Source: Symsagittifera roscoffensis (Eukaryota; Xenacoelomorpha; Acoela; Convolutidae). From it: a DNA stretch of 64,000 bases. Each line of letters begins with the position of its first letter. Positions within the stretch are counted from its first letter, which is position 1. Under the pieces are notes generated by a model. It was not told the DNA's origin, did not search any database, and was given only the letters and a program-made list of their open reading frames with translations. Shown piece after piece: positions 23,361 through 35,639 of the stretch. Position numbers and translations under genes: made by a program. The DNA lies in assembly GCF_963678635.1 (NCBI RefSeq), contig NC_087067.1, forward strand, positions 29,188,403-29,252,402, written 5' to 3'.

Positions 23361-25165
23361 GGATTAAGTTATGCGCGCTCTGAAGAAGTCACTCAAAATT
23401 CTGAGAGCGTAACGCTAATCGTTATGTGTCGCGAATTATCCCGCACAAAAAAATCGTTCCAAATTGATTTGAGGCTAGCTAATTGGTCGTATTAATTTCG
23501 TGTGACTCAAATTTTTGTACTTTGATATAACGTGTAGGTTTTCAATATTTTCTTTTCCCAAAAAAAATCGATATGAATTAAGGGAAAGCTGAAACATTCA
23601 GGGTTTTGCCCTGATATACGAGCATTCTTGTTCTCAATTTGGGTTACGATTAGCCAAGAAGTGGAAAGAACAAAATTGCTTAGACTTTCGTCAGAATTGA
23701 AATGGTGCAATTTTTTCCCTGAAAAACTCAAACAAAATTTTACCACAAAAAAAGGTCATTTTGGATTTTTCAACTAGTCAAGACCAATTCGTTGATTGAT
23801 GAGTAATATTTATTATAAGAAGCCTCTTAAACAGGCCAACAAAGTTCTAGATGGTTCAATACTCCAAAAACCTGTATAAGAGAAAATATGTTTGCTTGAT
23901 AGTCAAGAATTATGGTTTTTATTATATAAAACTCGCTAAAAACAAATTTTAAACAATTTACTCAAAAATTTGGATATTTAGTTTTTCTTGAACCTTGTTG
24001 GGCTGTGTAAGAGGCTTCTTGTGTTATATATTCCTAATCGATTAACAAAGTAGTTTCAGCGTAATTTTTGATTAATTGAAAAAAAACCAAAATGACTCTT
24101 TTTGGGGTAAGATTTTGGTTGAGAATTTCGGAGAAAAAGTTGCATCATGACAATTTTGATGAAATTCTAAGCAATTTTTGTTTTGTTCATTTTATGTCTA
24201 ACTTAACTCAAATTGAGAAAAATATGCTTGAAAATTCAAGCTTTGTTCATTTTGTCTGGATATTTTAAATCTGCACTGTATTCGACCGATTCATTTCTTT
24301 CAACTGAATTTACAAAGTTGTATAAAAAGATCAAATATATTTAAAAGGTTTTAAATTTTTGTAAAAATCTTTTATACACTTCGAGAATTTTGTTAACTAT
24401 TCCTAGCGATATTACTTGGTTCAATTCGGTTCATTGGCATTAAGCGGAGTTTTTTCTATTATCAAACCCGTTTTTGCAATAGTTAACAAGCGTTTCCGCG
24501 GGTTTTTAAATCTTCTCACTCGGTTCTTGACTCTAAATTGACGCCATTTGTGACTAACCTGATTTTGTTCAAGCTTGTCGAAAACAAACATGAGCGTTGT
24601 CAAGCAAAGTTGAGTACATTTTTTAAATTAAAAAAATCAAATCATATCCAACTTTGGTCAATGGTTAAAACATACCGAAATTTCATCGAGACAGTCAAAA
24701 TCTAACGAATGTTTAACCTGAATTTTAACACCTGACGCGAGAAAACACTTGCGAGCTCAAAACAAGAGATTGTTTCTTGTTTCCCAAAAGATCATCAGTG
24801 ATTAATGTATTGGGATGAAGTTAAATGTTAACATTGAATTCTTTTAATGCTGCGCGAGTTTTTCAATTCTATTAAAACCTGAATCAGTATGTATGATTGA
24901 TGATGAAAAAATTGCGTCTTCTATCATGTACCTGTCTTGATATCAAACGGAAGACATCAAATTTCAATCTAAGCTCTTGCAACAGGATTAGAGATTTTAT
25001 TTTGACAAAATTTTCCCCAAGAAAGTGTGCCAAAAAGTTTTTGAGAAAGTGTGCCAAAAAACGTTGTTTTTTTACCCAACAGTCATGTTTTTTTATAGAA
25101 TATTTCACCATATTTGCTTCAGGGCGGAGGTTTACAACAATTTCAGGCTGGTCGGCCGGTCAGGT
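23361..25165. other. AT-rich non-coding stretch
   Basis: No gene or element end seen. Short frames on the minus strand (23507-23746, 24421-24603) lack motifs. Confidence 0.4.
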
Positions 25166-25168
25166 GTG

Positions 25169-25169
<1 letters not shown>

Positions 25170-25201
<32 letters not shown>

Positions 25202-25215
25202 AGGGGGGGGGGGGG
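25170..25215. repeat. (TG)n followed by a G run
   Basis: About 15 TG units to 25200, then gag and 13 consecutive G. Confidence 0.97.
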
Positions 25216-25586
25216 TTTCCTGCACTGATCTGACGAGACCATTAAAATCGTGATTGAACTGGCGTCACTTGAGCCAAATTATGTGTTTTCCAAAAAGAGT
25301 TTTCCAGAAATGTAACTAGAGAATTATAGATTACTTTCGGTTACAGTTGAAAATTATATATTTTTAATGCCAAAACGTTGGCAATATGTTTTCGGTCAAC
25401 TAACCTGAACAAAATTAATTAAGCTAAAACTGCTCATTTTGACGTCGGACTTCTGTGTTTCCTTAATTTCTTTGCATTAAAACCGTGTACAAAAAAAACT
25501 AATTCTAAAAAGCCATAGTTTGTGACCGATTAATTTGCCCAATGTCACTGATATTGCCAACAATTTGGCATTATCTACAGGAGCTG
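25216..25586. other. AT-rich non-coding stretch
   Basis: Nothing recognised. If the minus-strand ORF ending at 25587 is a real last exon, this would hold its 3' untranslated region. I saw no clear AATAAA on that strand. Confidence 0.35.
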
Positions 25587-26033
25587 CTAAAATAAATGGG
25601 GCGCTAGAAAAACTGAAATGAGCATCAGCTTCTTCAGTGATCTCAATTGTTCAGTTCCAGTAGCCATCTTCTTTCTACGTTTCATTCTCTTTCTCTTTTT
25701 CTTCACTATGTTTACATTGATTTGGAGAACATTCGAAGGACTAGTTGCCTTTTTGTTATTACTTTTGTTTCCCGGTTGTTTCTTGCTTCCATCACCCCCT
25801 CCAGAGTTTTTCCATTTTTCGTAATTTTCGTTCTCTCTTTTCGCGTCCTCTACCAAGCCTCCAACTAGCCACATGCTTAAAACCGAGTCTTGTTCCTCTG
25901 GTGTTCTCGATATATTCTTTGATTTGGCCGCCTTTGAAGCGTCTAAGCCTTGAGGTAGTTCATTCACTCCGACAACTTCGTTTCCTCCCAGGCTAAGGCT
26001 GCTTCCATAAGTAGCCAGAGCAATTGTGAAAAT
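25587..26033 (-). CDS. Candidate exon of a basic, possibly secreted protein
   Basis: An open frame of 148 codons runs from just after an in-frame stop that is itself part of a possible 3' splice site (ggtttag at 26040-26034), so it reads better as a terminal exon than as a gene with its own start. The first residues, IFTIALATYGSS, could be the end of a signal peptide whose Met lies in an upstream exon. The middle is hydrophilic (SRTPEEQDSVLSMWLVGG; NYEKWKNSGGGDGSKK), and a strong polybasic stretch, KKKRKRMKRRKK, lies 34 residues from the end, which could be a nuclear signal or a proprotein cleavage area. No known domain. Its composition stands out from the AT-rich flanks. It could still be a chance frame. 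Confidence 0.4.
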   Translation of the reverse strand: MFTIALATYGSSLSLGGNEVVGVNELPQGLDASKAAKSKNISRTPEEQDSVLSMWLVGGLVEDAKRENENYEKWKNSGGGDGSKKQPGNKSNNKKATSPSNVLQINVNIVKKKRKRMKRRKKMATGTEQLRSLKKLMLISVFLAPHLF

Positions 26034-26152
26034 CTAAACCAGACAATGATGTCAAAAGTAGTTTACGATGAAAATTACATCAGTATCAAAAATGTTATGA
26101 TGCTTCACCTTGTTGAAGACGTGTAAATCATGAATCAAAGTAAATATGCTAA

Positions 26153-26524
26153 CCCGGGTTGACCAAAATGTGCAACCATACGTCGCACTATGCATGGTTC
26201 CATGGAAGCCATCAAAAAATGCCGACGTATCTATATGTTAAAATAATACATTTTCCATGCATAGCGCGACGTATGGTTGCAAATGTTTTTTATTATGGGG
26301 GACTTCAAATTAGACAACTTCAATAACTTTACCAGGGTTGTTGAGAATTGATATGTCACCATGGATGCTTGCAAGGTATGGTTACTATGGTATCATTTAT
26401 GGCGCGACGTATGGTTACCATGGATTACCGTATTATTTGTGCGACCCATGATTAGCCATTTTCGATACAAATCACGCAGGGATATGTATGGTTGCGCATT
26501 ATCTTTCATGATTTGCAACCCGGG
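26153..26524. mobile_element. Foldback MITE with CCCGGGTTG ends
   Basis: The ends are CCCGGGTTG (26153-26161) and its inverse CAACCCGGG (26516-26524), each followed a little inward by GCAACCATAC in mirror orientation. Inside, a 27-bp arm (26171-26197) pairs with 26255-26281 with one mismatch, and cgcgacgtatggtta recurs near 26402-26420. The element is made largely of gcaaccatacgtcgc-type words in both orientations. No ORF. A target duplication is not obvious. Confidence 0.7.
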
Positions 26525-26834
26525 AAAAAGTTAATGAGCGTTTAAAACAAGCAGCACGAAAAAACTCAAAAAGATAAAAACTAGAATTCAAATAACGGAA
26601 TCTATAAAAAAGCCAATTTATCAAGGAAAATAGAAAATTGAAGTTGTTGTTTGTTGACCCAATGAGCATGCGGGTTGTTTTACCAAACATGTTCATACGA
26701 GAAGTCGAAATGCAGAATGACGAAATGACAACAACAAGTTTTCATGTAAAACAAACAAGGAAACAGTATTATACTTAAAATATTCCCCGACTTGCGGAGC
26801 ATATATTACTCTTTGATAGTATTTTCAGGAAATT
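26525..26834. other. Non-coding spacer left of the tandem array
   Basis: AT-rich. It does not resemble the unit sequence, so the array starts cleanly near 26835. Confidence 0.5.
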
Positions 26835-27948
26835 GAAACACTGAAACAGTCGGATATCTTGATTGAGTGTGTTTTTAGCTGTATTCATAGTTAATAATGG
26901 AAAAATTTTGCATCCAAGTTGCATTTAAATATCCAGGTGTTAAAACTGATAGTCTTTTTCTCAATATTGGAAACATAATCGTTCTTAAGGGTATCAAAGG
27001 CACTGAGTCAGCTAGAGAAGTTTTGGACTTTTGGAGAAGTTTTTTTTTATGGTAAAAATTAAACCCACAAAGCTGCCTTGGGCAACGTTTCTAAAGAATG
27101 TCAAGGGAAAAGAATATGCTTTTTAGTAGCAAACTTCATAACACCAATGAGACGTAGTTCTACTACAGTATTTATTTAGAACACCACTTAAGTGGAAAGG
27201 ATGATTCCAATGTTGGAATTCACGCAAATGATAGCAGACTGATAAACGGACCATTGGAAAGCGAAACTATCCGGAAAATGAGGGATGTTAGGTTGCAATA
27301 AGTGCAATTCAAGCTAAAAAATTTCTGAATGTTAATATAAAAATTTCAAATATTTTCAATCTGAATGATACATAAAGTGAGAAACAATCACCGCAACCTG
27401 CTCAACTTACCAACTTTAGGGCCCATCCTAACACCGAATGCACCATGAATGATCATTAAGTTATGTCTAATTTACAAAAACTCAATTTGAATATACTGAC
27501 TTTTTCAATCAAAAAACATAATGCAAAGTAATTCGCATATTTTTTTGACGTTTTTCAATAAACAAGCTCTTTAAAAAGATAAAAAGTCGTTTCATTGCAA
27601 AAAAGAAGAGAAGCTTGGTTGAAGAAGGAACTGAAACAATTTATTTTGAAAACATTCTTCAATGTGTCGGAAAAACTGAACATATACAAAAATAATTAAT
27701 TCCGAGTCACAGAAAACGATGAAAGTTTTTCAATAAATGAATTGGAAAATCCCGGGTTGAACTCCATACACCGAAAATGCTTATCATACAATTCCATACA
27801 ACAAAAATCATTATCATACAATTCCATACATCAAGTGTACGAATAGAATGCTTTTTGTTAAATAACACAAAAGTACAAAAACGAATATTAAAAAAAAACA
27901 AATAAAAACAAATGATTGTATATATGTGATTATGTATGTGAAATATAT
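26835..27948 (+). repeat. Array unit 1
   Basis: ORF start at 26897. The first half breaks after FWRSFF, where the T run is one base off and a stop follows (atggtaaa). The middle codons CQGKRICF are open here, unlike units 2 and 7-9. The second half breaks at VFI-stop because a base is missing from gtattttg. Most diverged unit at its left edge. Confidence 0.9.
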
Positions 27949-29067
27949 GAAACACTGAAACAGTCGGATATCTCGATTGAGTGTGTTTTTTATTTGTATT
28001 CATAGTTAATAATGGAAAAAAATTGCATCCAAGTTGCTTTCAAGTATCCAGGTGTTAAAGCTGATAGTCTTTTTCTCAATATTGGAAACATAATCGTTCT
28101 TAAGGGTATCAAAGGCACTGAGTCAGCTAGAGAAGTTTTGGACTTTTGGAGAAGTTTTTTTTTTGGAAAAAATTCAGCCCATAACGCTGCCTTGGGCAAC
28201 GTTTTTAAAGAATGTCAACGGTAAAGAATATGCTTTTTAGTAGCAAACTTCATAACACCAATGAGACGTAGTTCTACTACAGTATTTATTTAGAACACCA
28301 CTTAAGTGGAAAGGATGATTCCAATGTTGGAATTCACGCAAATGATAGCAGACTGATAAACGGACCTTTTGAAAGCGAAATTACCCGGAAATTGAGGGAT
28401 GTTAGGTTGCAACAAATGCAATTCAAGCTAAAACAATTCTGAATGTTAATGTAAAATTTTCAATCATTTTCAATCCGAATGATACACAAAGTGAGAAACA
28501 ATCACCGCAACCTGTTCAACTTAGAGACCTTAGGGCCAACACTAACACCGAATGCACCATGAATGATCATTAAGTAATGTCTAATTTACAAAAACTCAAT
28601 TTGAATATACTGACTTTTTCAATCAAAAAACAAAATGCAAAGTAATTCGCATATTTTGTTGACGTTTTTCAATAAACAAGCTCTTTAAAAAAGATAAAAA
28701 TTCGTTTCATTGCAAAAAAGAAGAAGAGATTGGTTGAAGAAAGAACTAAAACAAATTATTTTGAAAACATTCTTCAATGTGTCGGAAAAAACTGAACATA
28801 TACAAAATTGTTTAGTTCCGAGTCACTAAAAACGATGAAAGTTTTTCAATAAATAAATTGGAAAATCCCGGGTTGAACTCCATACACCGAAAATGCTTAT
28901 CATACAATTCCATACAAAAAAAAATCATTACCATTATATTCCATACATCAAGTCTATGAATAGAATGCGTTATATTAAATAACACAAAAACACAAAAACG
29001 AATATTAAAAAAAAAAACACATAAAAACAAATGATTGTATATATGTGATTATGTATGTGAAATATAT
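27949..29067 (+). repeat. Array unit 2
   Basis: The first half of the ORF is open for 70 codons (28012-28224) and ends at a TAA right after ECQR. The second half is in the same frame but again has the VFI-stop variant seen in unit 1. Confidence 0.9.
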
Positions 29068-30152
29068 GAAACACTGAAACAGTCGGATATCTCGATTGAG
29101 TGTGTTTTTTATTTGTATTCATAGTTAATAATGGAAAAATATTGCATCCAAGTTGCATTCAAATATCCAGGTGTTAAAGCTGATAGTTTTGTACATTTGG
29201 CTGAATGTTAAAGCTGAATGTAAAAGTTTTGGACATTTGGAGAAGTTTTTTTTGGAAAAATTAAACCCACAAAGCTGCCTTGGGCAACGTTTTTAAAAAA
29301 GTCAAGGGTAAAGAAGATGGTTTTTAGCAGCAAACTTCATAACACCAATGAGACGTAGTTCTACTACAGTATTTTGTTTAGAACACCGTTTAAGTGGAAA
29401 TGATGTTTGCAATGTTGGAATTCATGCAAATGATAGCAGACTGGAAAACAGACCTTTGGAAAGCAAAATTACCCGGAAATTGAGGGATGTTAGGTCGCAA
29501 CAAGTGCAATTCAAGCTAAAACAATTCTGAATGTTAATGTAAAATTTTCAATCATTTTCAATCTGAATGATACACAAAGTGAGAAACAATCACCGCAACC
29601 TGTTCAACTTAGAGACCTTAGGGCCGACACTAACACCGAATGCACCATGAATGATCATTAAGTTATGTCTAATTTACAAAAACTCAATTTGAATATACTG
29701 ACTTTTTCAATCAAAAAACATAATGCAAAGTAATTCGCATATTTTATTGACGTTTTTCAATAAACAAGCTCTTTAAAAAAGATAAAAATTCATTTCATTG
29801 CAAAAAAGAAGAAGAGGTTGGTTGAAGAAAGAACTAAAACAAATTATTTTGAAAACATTCTTCAATGTGTCGGAAAAAACTGAACATATACAAAATTGTT
29901 TAGTTCCGAGTCACTAAAAACGATGAAAGTTTTTCAATAAATAAATTGGAAAATCCCGGGTTGAACTCCATACACCGAAAATGCTTATGATACAATTCCA
30001 TACAAAAAAAATCATTACCATTATATTCCATACATCAAGTCTATGAATAGAATGCTTTATATTAAATAACACAAAAACACAAAAACGAATATTAAAAAAA
30101 AACAAATAAAAACAAATGATTGTATATATGTGATTATGTATGTGAAATATAT
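29068..30152 (+). repeat. Array unit 3 (short subtype)
   Basis: The first half of the ORF is rearranged: after gctgatagtttt it reads tgtacatttggctgaatg, and about 30 bp are lost overall. The second half is open at 29348-29530 (60 codons, MRRSSTTVFCLEHRLSG). Confidence 0.9.
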
Positions 30153-31236
30153 GAAACACTGAAACAGTCGGATATCTCGATTGAGTGTGTTTTTTATTTG
30201 TATTCATAGTTAATAATGGAAAAATATTGCATCCAAGTTGCATTCAAATATCCAGGTGTTAAAGCTGATAGTTTTGTACATTTGGCTGAATGTTAAAGCT
30301 GAATGTAAAAGTTTTGGACATTTGGAGAAGTTTTTTTTGGAAAAATTAAACCCACAAAGCTGCCTTGGGCAACGTTTTTAAAAAAGTCAAAGGTAAAGAA
30401 GATGGTTTTTAGCAGCAAACTTCATAACACCAATGAGACGTAGTTCTACTACAGTATTTTGTTTAGAACACCGTTTAAGTGGAAATGATGTTTGCAATGT
30501 TGGAATTCATGCAAATGATAGCAGACTGGAAAACAGACCTTTGGAAAGCGAAATTACCCGGAAATTGAGGGATGTTAGGTCGCAACAAGTGCAATTCAAG
30601 CTAAAACAATTCTGAATGTTAATGTAAAATTTTCAATCATTTTCAATCTGAATGATACACAAAGTGAGAAACAATCACCGCAACCTGTTCAACTTAGAGA
30701 CCTTAGGGCCGACACTAACACCGAATGCACCATGAATGATCATTAAGTTATGTCTAATTTACAAAAACTCAATTTGAATATACTGACTTTTTCAATCAAA
30801 AAACATAATGCAAAGTAATTCGCATATTTTATTGACGTTTTTCAATAAACAAGCTCTTTAAAAAAGATAAAAATTCGTTTCATTGCAAAAAAGAAGAAGA
30901 GGTTGGTTGAAGAAAGAACTAAAACAAATTATTTTGAAAACATTCTTCAATATGTCGGAAAAAACTGAACATATACAAAATTGTTTAGTTCCGAGTCACT
31001 AAAAACGATGAAAGTTTTTCAATAAATAAATTGGAAAATCCCGGGTTGAACTCCATAAACCGAAAATGCTTATGATACAATTCCATACAAAAAAAATCAT
31101 TACCATTATATTCCATACATCAAGTCTATGAATAGAATGCTTTATATTAAATAACACAAAAACACAAAAACGAATATTAAAAAAAACAAATAAAAACAAA
31201 TGATTGTATATATGTGATTATGTATGTGAAATATAT
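30153..31236 (+). repeat. Array unit 4 (short subtype)
   Basis: Nearly the same as unit 3, including the rearranged first half. Its open second half, 30433-30615, differs at one residue (SEITR for SKITR). Confidence 0.9.
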
Positions 31237-32320
31237 GAAACACTGAAACAGTCGGATATCTCGATTGAGCGTGTTTTTTATTTGTATTCATCGTTAATAA
31301 TGGAAAAATATTGCATCCAAGTTGCATTCAAATATCCAGGTGTTAAAGCTGATAGTTTTGTACATTTGGCTGAATGTTAAAGCTGAATGTAAAAGTTTTG
31401 GACATTTGGAGAAGTTTTTTTTGGAAAAATTAAACCCACAAAGCTGCCTTGGGCAACGTTTTTAAAAAAGTCAAGGGTAAAGAAGATGGTTTTTAGTAGC
31501 AAACTTCATAACACCAATGAGACGTAGTTCTACTACAGTATTTTGTTTAGAACACCGTTTAAGTGGAAATGATGTTTGCAATGTTGGAATTCATGCAAAT
31601 GATAGCAGACTGGAAAACAGACCTTTGGAAAGCGAAATTACCCGGAAAATGAGGGATGTTAGGTCGCAACAAGTGCAATTCAAGCTAAAACAATTCTGAT
31701 TGTTAATGTGAAACATTCAATCATTTTCAATCCGAATGATACACAAAGTGAGAAACAATCACCTCAACCTGTTCAACTTAGAGACCTTAGGGCCGACACT
31801 AACACCGAATGCACCATGAATTATCATTAAGTTATGTCTAATTTACAAAAACTCAATTTGAATATACTGACTTTTTCAATCAAAAAACATAATGCAAAGT
31901 AATTCGCATATTTTGTTGACGTTTTTCAATAAACAAGCTCTTTAAAAAAGATAAAAATTCGTTTCATTGCAAAAAAGAAGAAGAGGTTGGTTGAAGAAAG
32001 AACTAAAACAAATTATTTTGAAAACATTCTTCAATGTGTCGGAAAAAACTGAACATATACAAAATTGTTTAGTTCCGAGTCACAAAAAACTATGAAAGTT
32101 TTTCAATAAATAAATTGGAAAATCCCGGGTTGAACTCCATACACCAAAAATGCTTATCATACAATTCCATACAAAAAAAATCATTATCATACAATTCCAT
32201 ACATCAAGTCTATGAATATTATGCTTTATATTAAATAACACAAAAGTACAAAAACGAATATTAAAAAAAACAAATAAAAACAAATGATTGTATATATGTG
32301 ATTATGTATGTGAAATATAT
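31237..32320 (+). repeat. Array unit 5 (short subtype)
   Basis: Same subtype as units 3 and 4, with an open second half at 31517-31699. After the ORF stop it shifts to the unit 6-like variant (gtgaaacattcaatc), so its right part groups with unit 6. Confidence 0.9.
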
Positions 32321-33436
32321 GAAACACTGAAACAGTCGGATATCTCGATTGAGTGTGTTTTTTATTTGTATTCATAGTTAATAAAGGAAAAAAAATTGCA
32401 TCCAAGTTGCATTCAAATATCCAGGTGTTAAAGCTGATAGTCTTTTTCTCAATATTGAAAACATAATCGTTCTTAAGGGTATCAAAGGCATTCAGTCAGC
32501 TAGAAAAGTTTTGGACATTTGGAGAAGTTTTTTTTGGAAAAATTAAACCCACAAAGCTGCCTTGGGAACGTTTCTACAGAATGTCAAGGGAAAAGATTAT
32601 GCTTTTTAGTAGCAGACTTCATAACACCAACGAGACGTAGTTCTACTACAGTATTTTGTTTAGAACACCGTTTAAGTGGAAATGATGTTTGCAATGTTGG
32701 AATTCACGCAAATGATAGCAGACTGGAAAACAGACCTTTGGAAAGCGAAATTACCCGGAAATTGAGGGATGTTAGGTTGCATCAAGTGCTATTCAAGCTA
32801 AAACAATTCTGAAGGTTAATGTGAAACATTCAATCATTTTCAATCCGAATGATACACAAAGTGAGAAACAATCACCGCAACCTGTTCAACTTAGAGACCT
32901 TAGGGCCGACACTAACACCGAATTCACCATGAATGATCATTAAGTTATGTCTAATTTACAAAAACTCAATTTGAATATACTAACTTTTACAATCAAAAAA
33001 CATAATGCAAAGTAATTCGCATATTTTGTTGACGTTTTTCAATAAACAAGCTCTTTAAAAAAGATAAAAATTCGTTTCATTGCAAAAAAGAAGAAAAGCT
33101 TAGTTGAAGAAAGAACTGAAACAATTTGTTTTGAAAACATTCTTCAATGTGTCGGAAAAACTGAACATATACAAAAACGTTTAATTCCAAGTCACAAAAA
33201 ACGATGAAAGTTTTTCAATAAATAAATTGGAAAACCCCGGTTTGAACTCCATACACCGAAAATGTTTATCATACAATTCCATACAACAAAAATCATTATC
33301 ATACAAATCCATACATCAAATGTATGAATAGAATGCTATTTATTAAATAACACAAAAGTATAAAAACGAATTTAAAAACAAAAAAACAAATAAAAACAAA
33401 TGGATGTATATATGTGAATATGTATGTGAAATTTAT
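32321..33436 (+). repeat. Array unit 6
   Basis: The start codon is lost (ttaataaagg instead of ttaataatgg). A 97-codon frame, 32519-32812, covers the second half and reads through the middle (CQGKRLCF), the longest intact second half in the array. Confidence 0.9.
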
Positions 33437-34538
33437 GAAACACTGAAACGGTCGGATATCTCGATTGAGTGTGTTTTTTAGTTGTATTCATAGTTAATAA
33501 TGGAAAAATATTGCATCCAAGTTGCATCCAAATATCCAAGTGTTAAATTTGATAGTTTTTTTCTCAATATTGGAAACATAATCGTTCTTAAGGGTATCAA
33601 AGGCACTCAATCAGCTATAGAAGTTTTGGAATTTTGGAGAAGTTTTTTTTGGAAAAAATTAAGCCCATAACGCTGCCTTGGGCAACGTTTTTAAAGAATG
33701 TCAACGGTAAAGAATATGCTTTTTAGTGGCAAACTTCATAACACCAATGAGACGTAGTTCTACTACAGTATTTTGTTTAGAACACCACTTAAGTGGAAAG
33801 GATGTTTCCAATGTTGGAATTCACAAAAAAGATAGCAGACTGAAAAACGGACCTTTGGAAAGCAAAACTACTCGGAAAATGAGGAATGTTAGGTTGCAAC
33901 AACTGCAATTCAAGCTAAAACAATTCTGAATGTTAATGTAAAATTTTCAATCATTTTCAATCTGAATGATACATTAAGTGAGATACAATCACCGCAACCT
34001 GCTCAACTTACCAACCTTAGGGCCCACCCTAACACTGAATGCACCATGAATGATCATTAAGTTATGTCTAATTTACAAAAACTCAATTTGAATATACTGA
34101 CTTTTACAATCAAAAAACATAATGCAAAGTATTTCGCATATTTTGTTGACGTTTTTTAATAAACAAGCTCTTTAAAAAAGATAAAAAAATGTTTCAATGC
34201 GAAAAAGAAGAAAAACTTGGTTGAAGAAAGAACTGAAACAATTTATTTTGGAAACTTCCTTCAATGTGTCGGAAAAAACTGAACATATACAAAATTGTTT
34301 AGTTCCGAGTCACAAAAAACTATTAAAGTTTTTCAATAAATAAGTTGGAAAATCCCGGGTTAAACTCCATACACCGAAAATGCTTATCATACAATTCCAT
34401 ACAAAAAAATCATTATCATACAATTCCATACATCAAGTCTATGAATAGAATGCTTTTTATTAAATAACACAAAAGTATAAAAACGAATATAAAAAAAACA
34501 AATGAATGTATATATGTGAATATGTATGTGAAATATAT
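33437..34538 (+). repeat. Array unit 7
   Basis: A diverged left part (gttaaatttgatag) is followed from about 33,690 by sequence that is essentially identical to unit 8. Second-half ORF at 33726-33929, 67 codons. Confidence 0.9.
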
Positions 34539-35639
34539 GAAACACTGAAACAGTCGGATATCTCGATTGAGTGTGTTTTTTATATGTATTCATAGTTAAT
34601 AATGGAAAAATATTGCATCCAAGTTGCATTCAAATATCCAGGTGTTAAAGCTGATAGTCTTTTTCTCAATATTGAAAACATAATCGTTCTTAAGTGTATC
34701 AAAGGCACTCAGTCAGCTACAGAAGTTTTGGACATTTGGAGAAGTTTTTTTGGAAAAAATTAAACCCACAAAGTTGCCGTGGGCAACGTTTTTAAAGAAT
34801 GTCAACGGTAAAGAATATGCTTTTTAGTGGCAAACTTCATAACACCAATGAGACGTAGTTCTACTACAGTATTTTGTTTAGAACACCACTTAAGTGGAAA
34901 GGATGTTTCCAATGTTGGAATTCACAAAAAAGATAGCAGACTGAAAAACGGACCTTTGGAAAGCAAAACTACTCGGAAAATGAGGAATGTTAGGTTGCAA
35001 CAACTGCAATTCAAGCTAAAACAATTCTGAATGTTAATGTAAAATTTTCAATCATTTTCAATCTGAATGATACATTAAGTGAGATACAATCACCGCAACC
35101 TGCTCAACTTACCAACCTTAGGGCCCACCCTAACACTGAATGCACCATGAATGATCATTAAGTTATGTCTAATTTACAAAAACTCAATTTGAATATACTG
35201 ACTTTTACAATCAAAAAACATAATGCAAAGTATTTCGCATATTTTGTTGACGTTTTTTAATAAACAAGCTCTTTAAAAAAGATAAAAAAATGTTTCAATG
35301 CGAAAAAGAAGAAAAACTTGGTTGAAGAAAGAACTGAAACAATTTATTTTGGAAACTTCCTTCAATGTGTCGGAAAAAACTGAACATATACAAAATTGTT
35401 TAGTTCCGAGTCACAAAAAACTATTAAAGTTTTTCAATAAATAAGTTGGAAAATCCCGGGTTAAACTCCATACACCGAAAATGCTTATCATACAATTCCA
35501 TACAAAAAAATCATTATCATACAATTCCATACATCAAGTCTATGAATAGAATGCTTTTTATTAAATAACACAAAAGTATAAAAACGAATATAAAAAAAAC
35601 AAATGAATGTATATATGTGAATATGTATGTGAAATATAT
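34539..35639 (+). repeat. Array unit 8
   Basis: Its ORF part (34827-35030) encodes the same 67 residues as unit 7, and its left part matches unit 9. It is the product of a recent 1,101-bp duplication. Confidence 0.9.

Noticed and set aside
29914-30243. Long minus-strand frames (up to 109 codons) repeated in the array units
   Set aside because: They run antisense through the spacer and marker, are Phe/Ile/His-rich from poly-A tracts, and vary in length with every indel, so they look like shadows.
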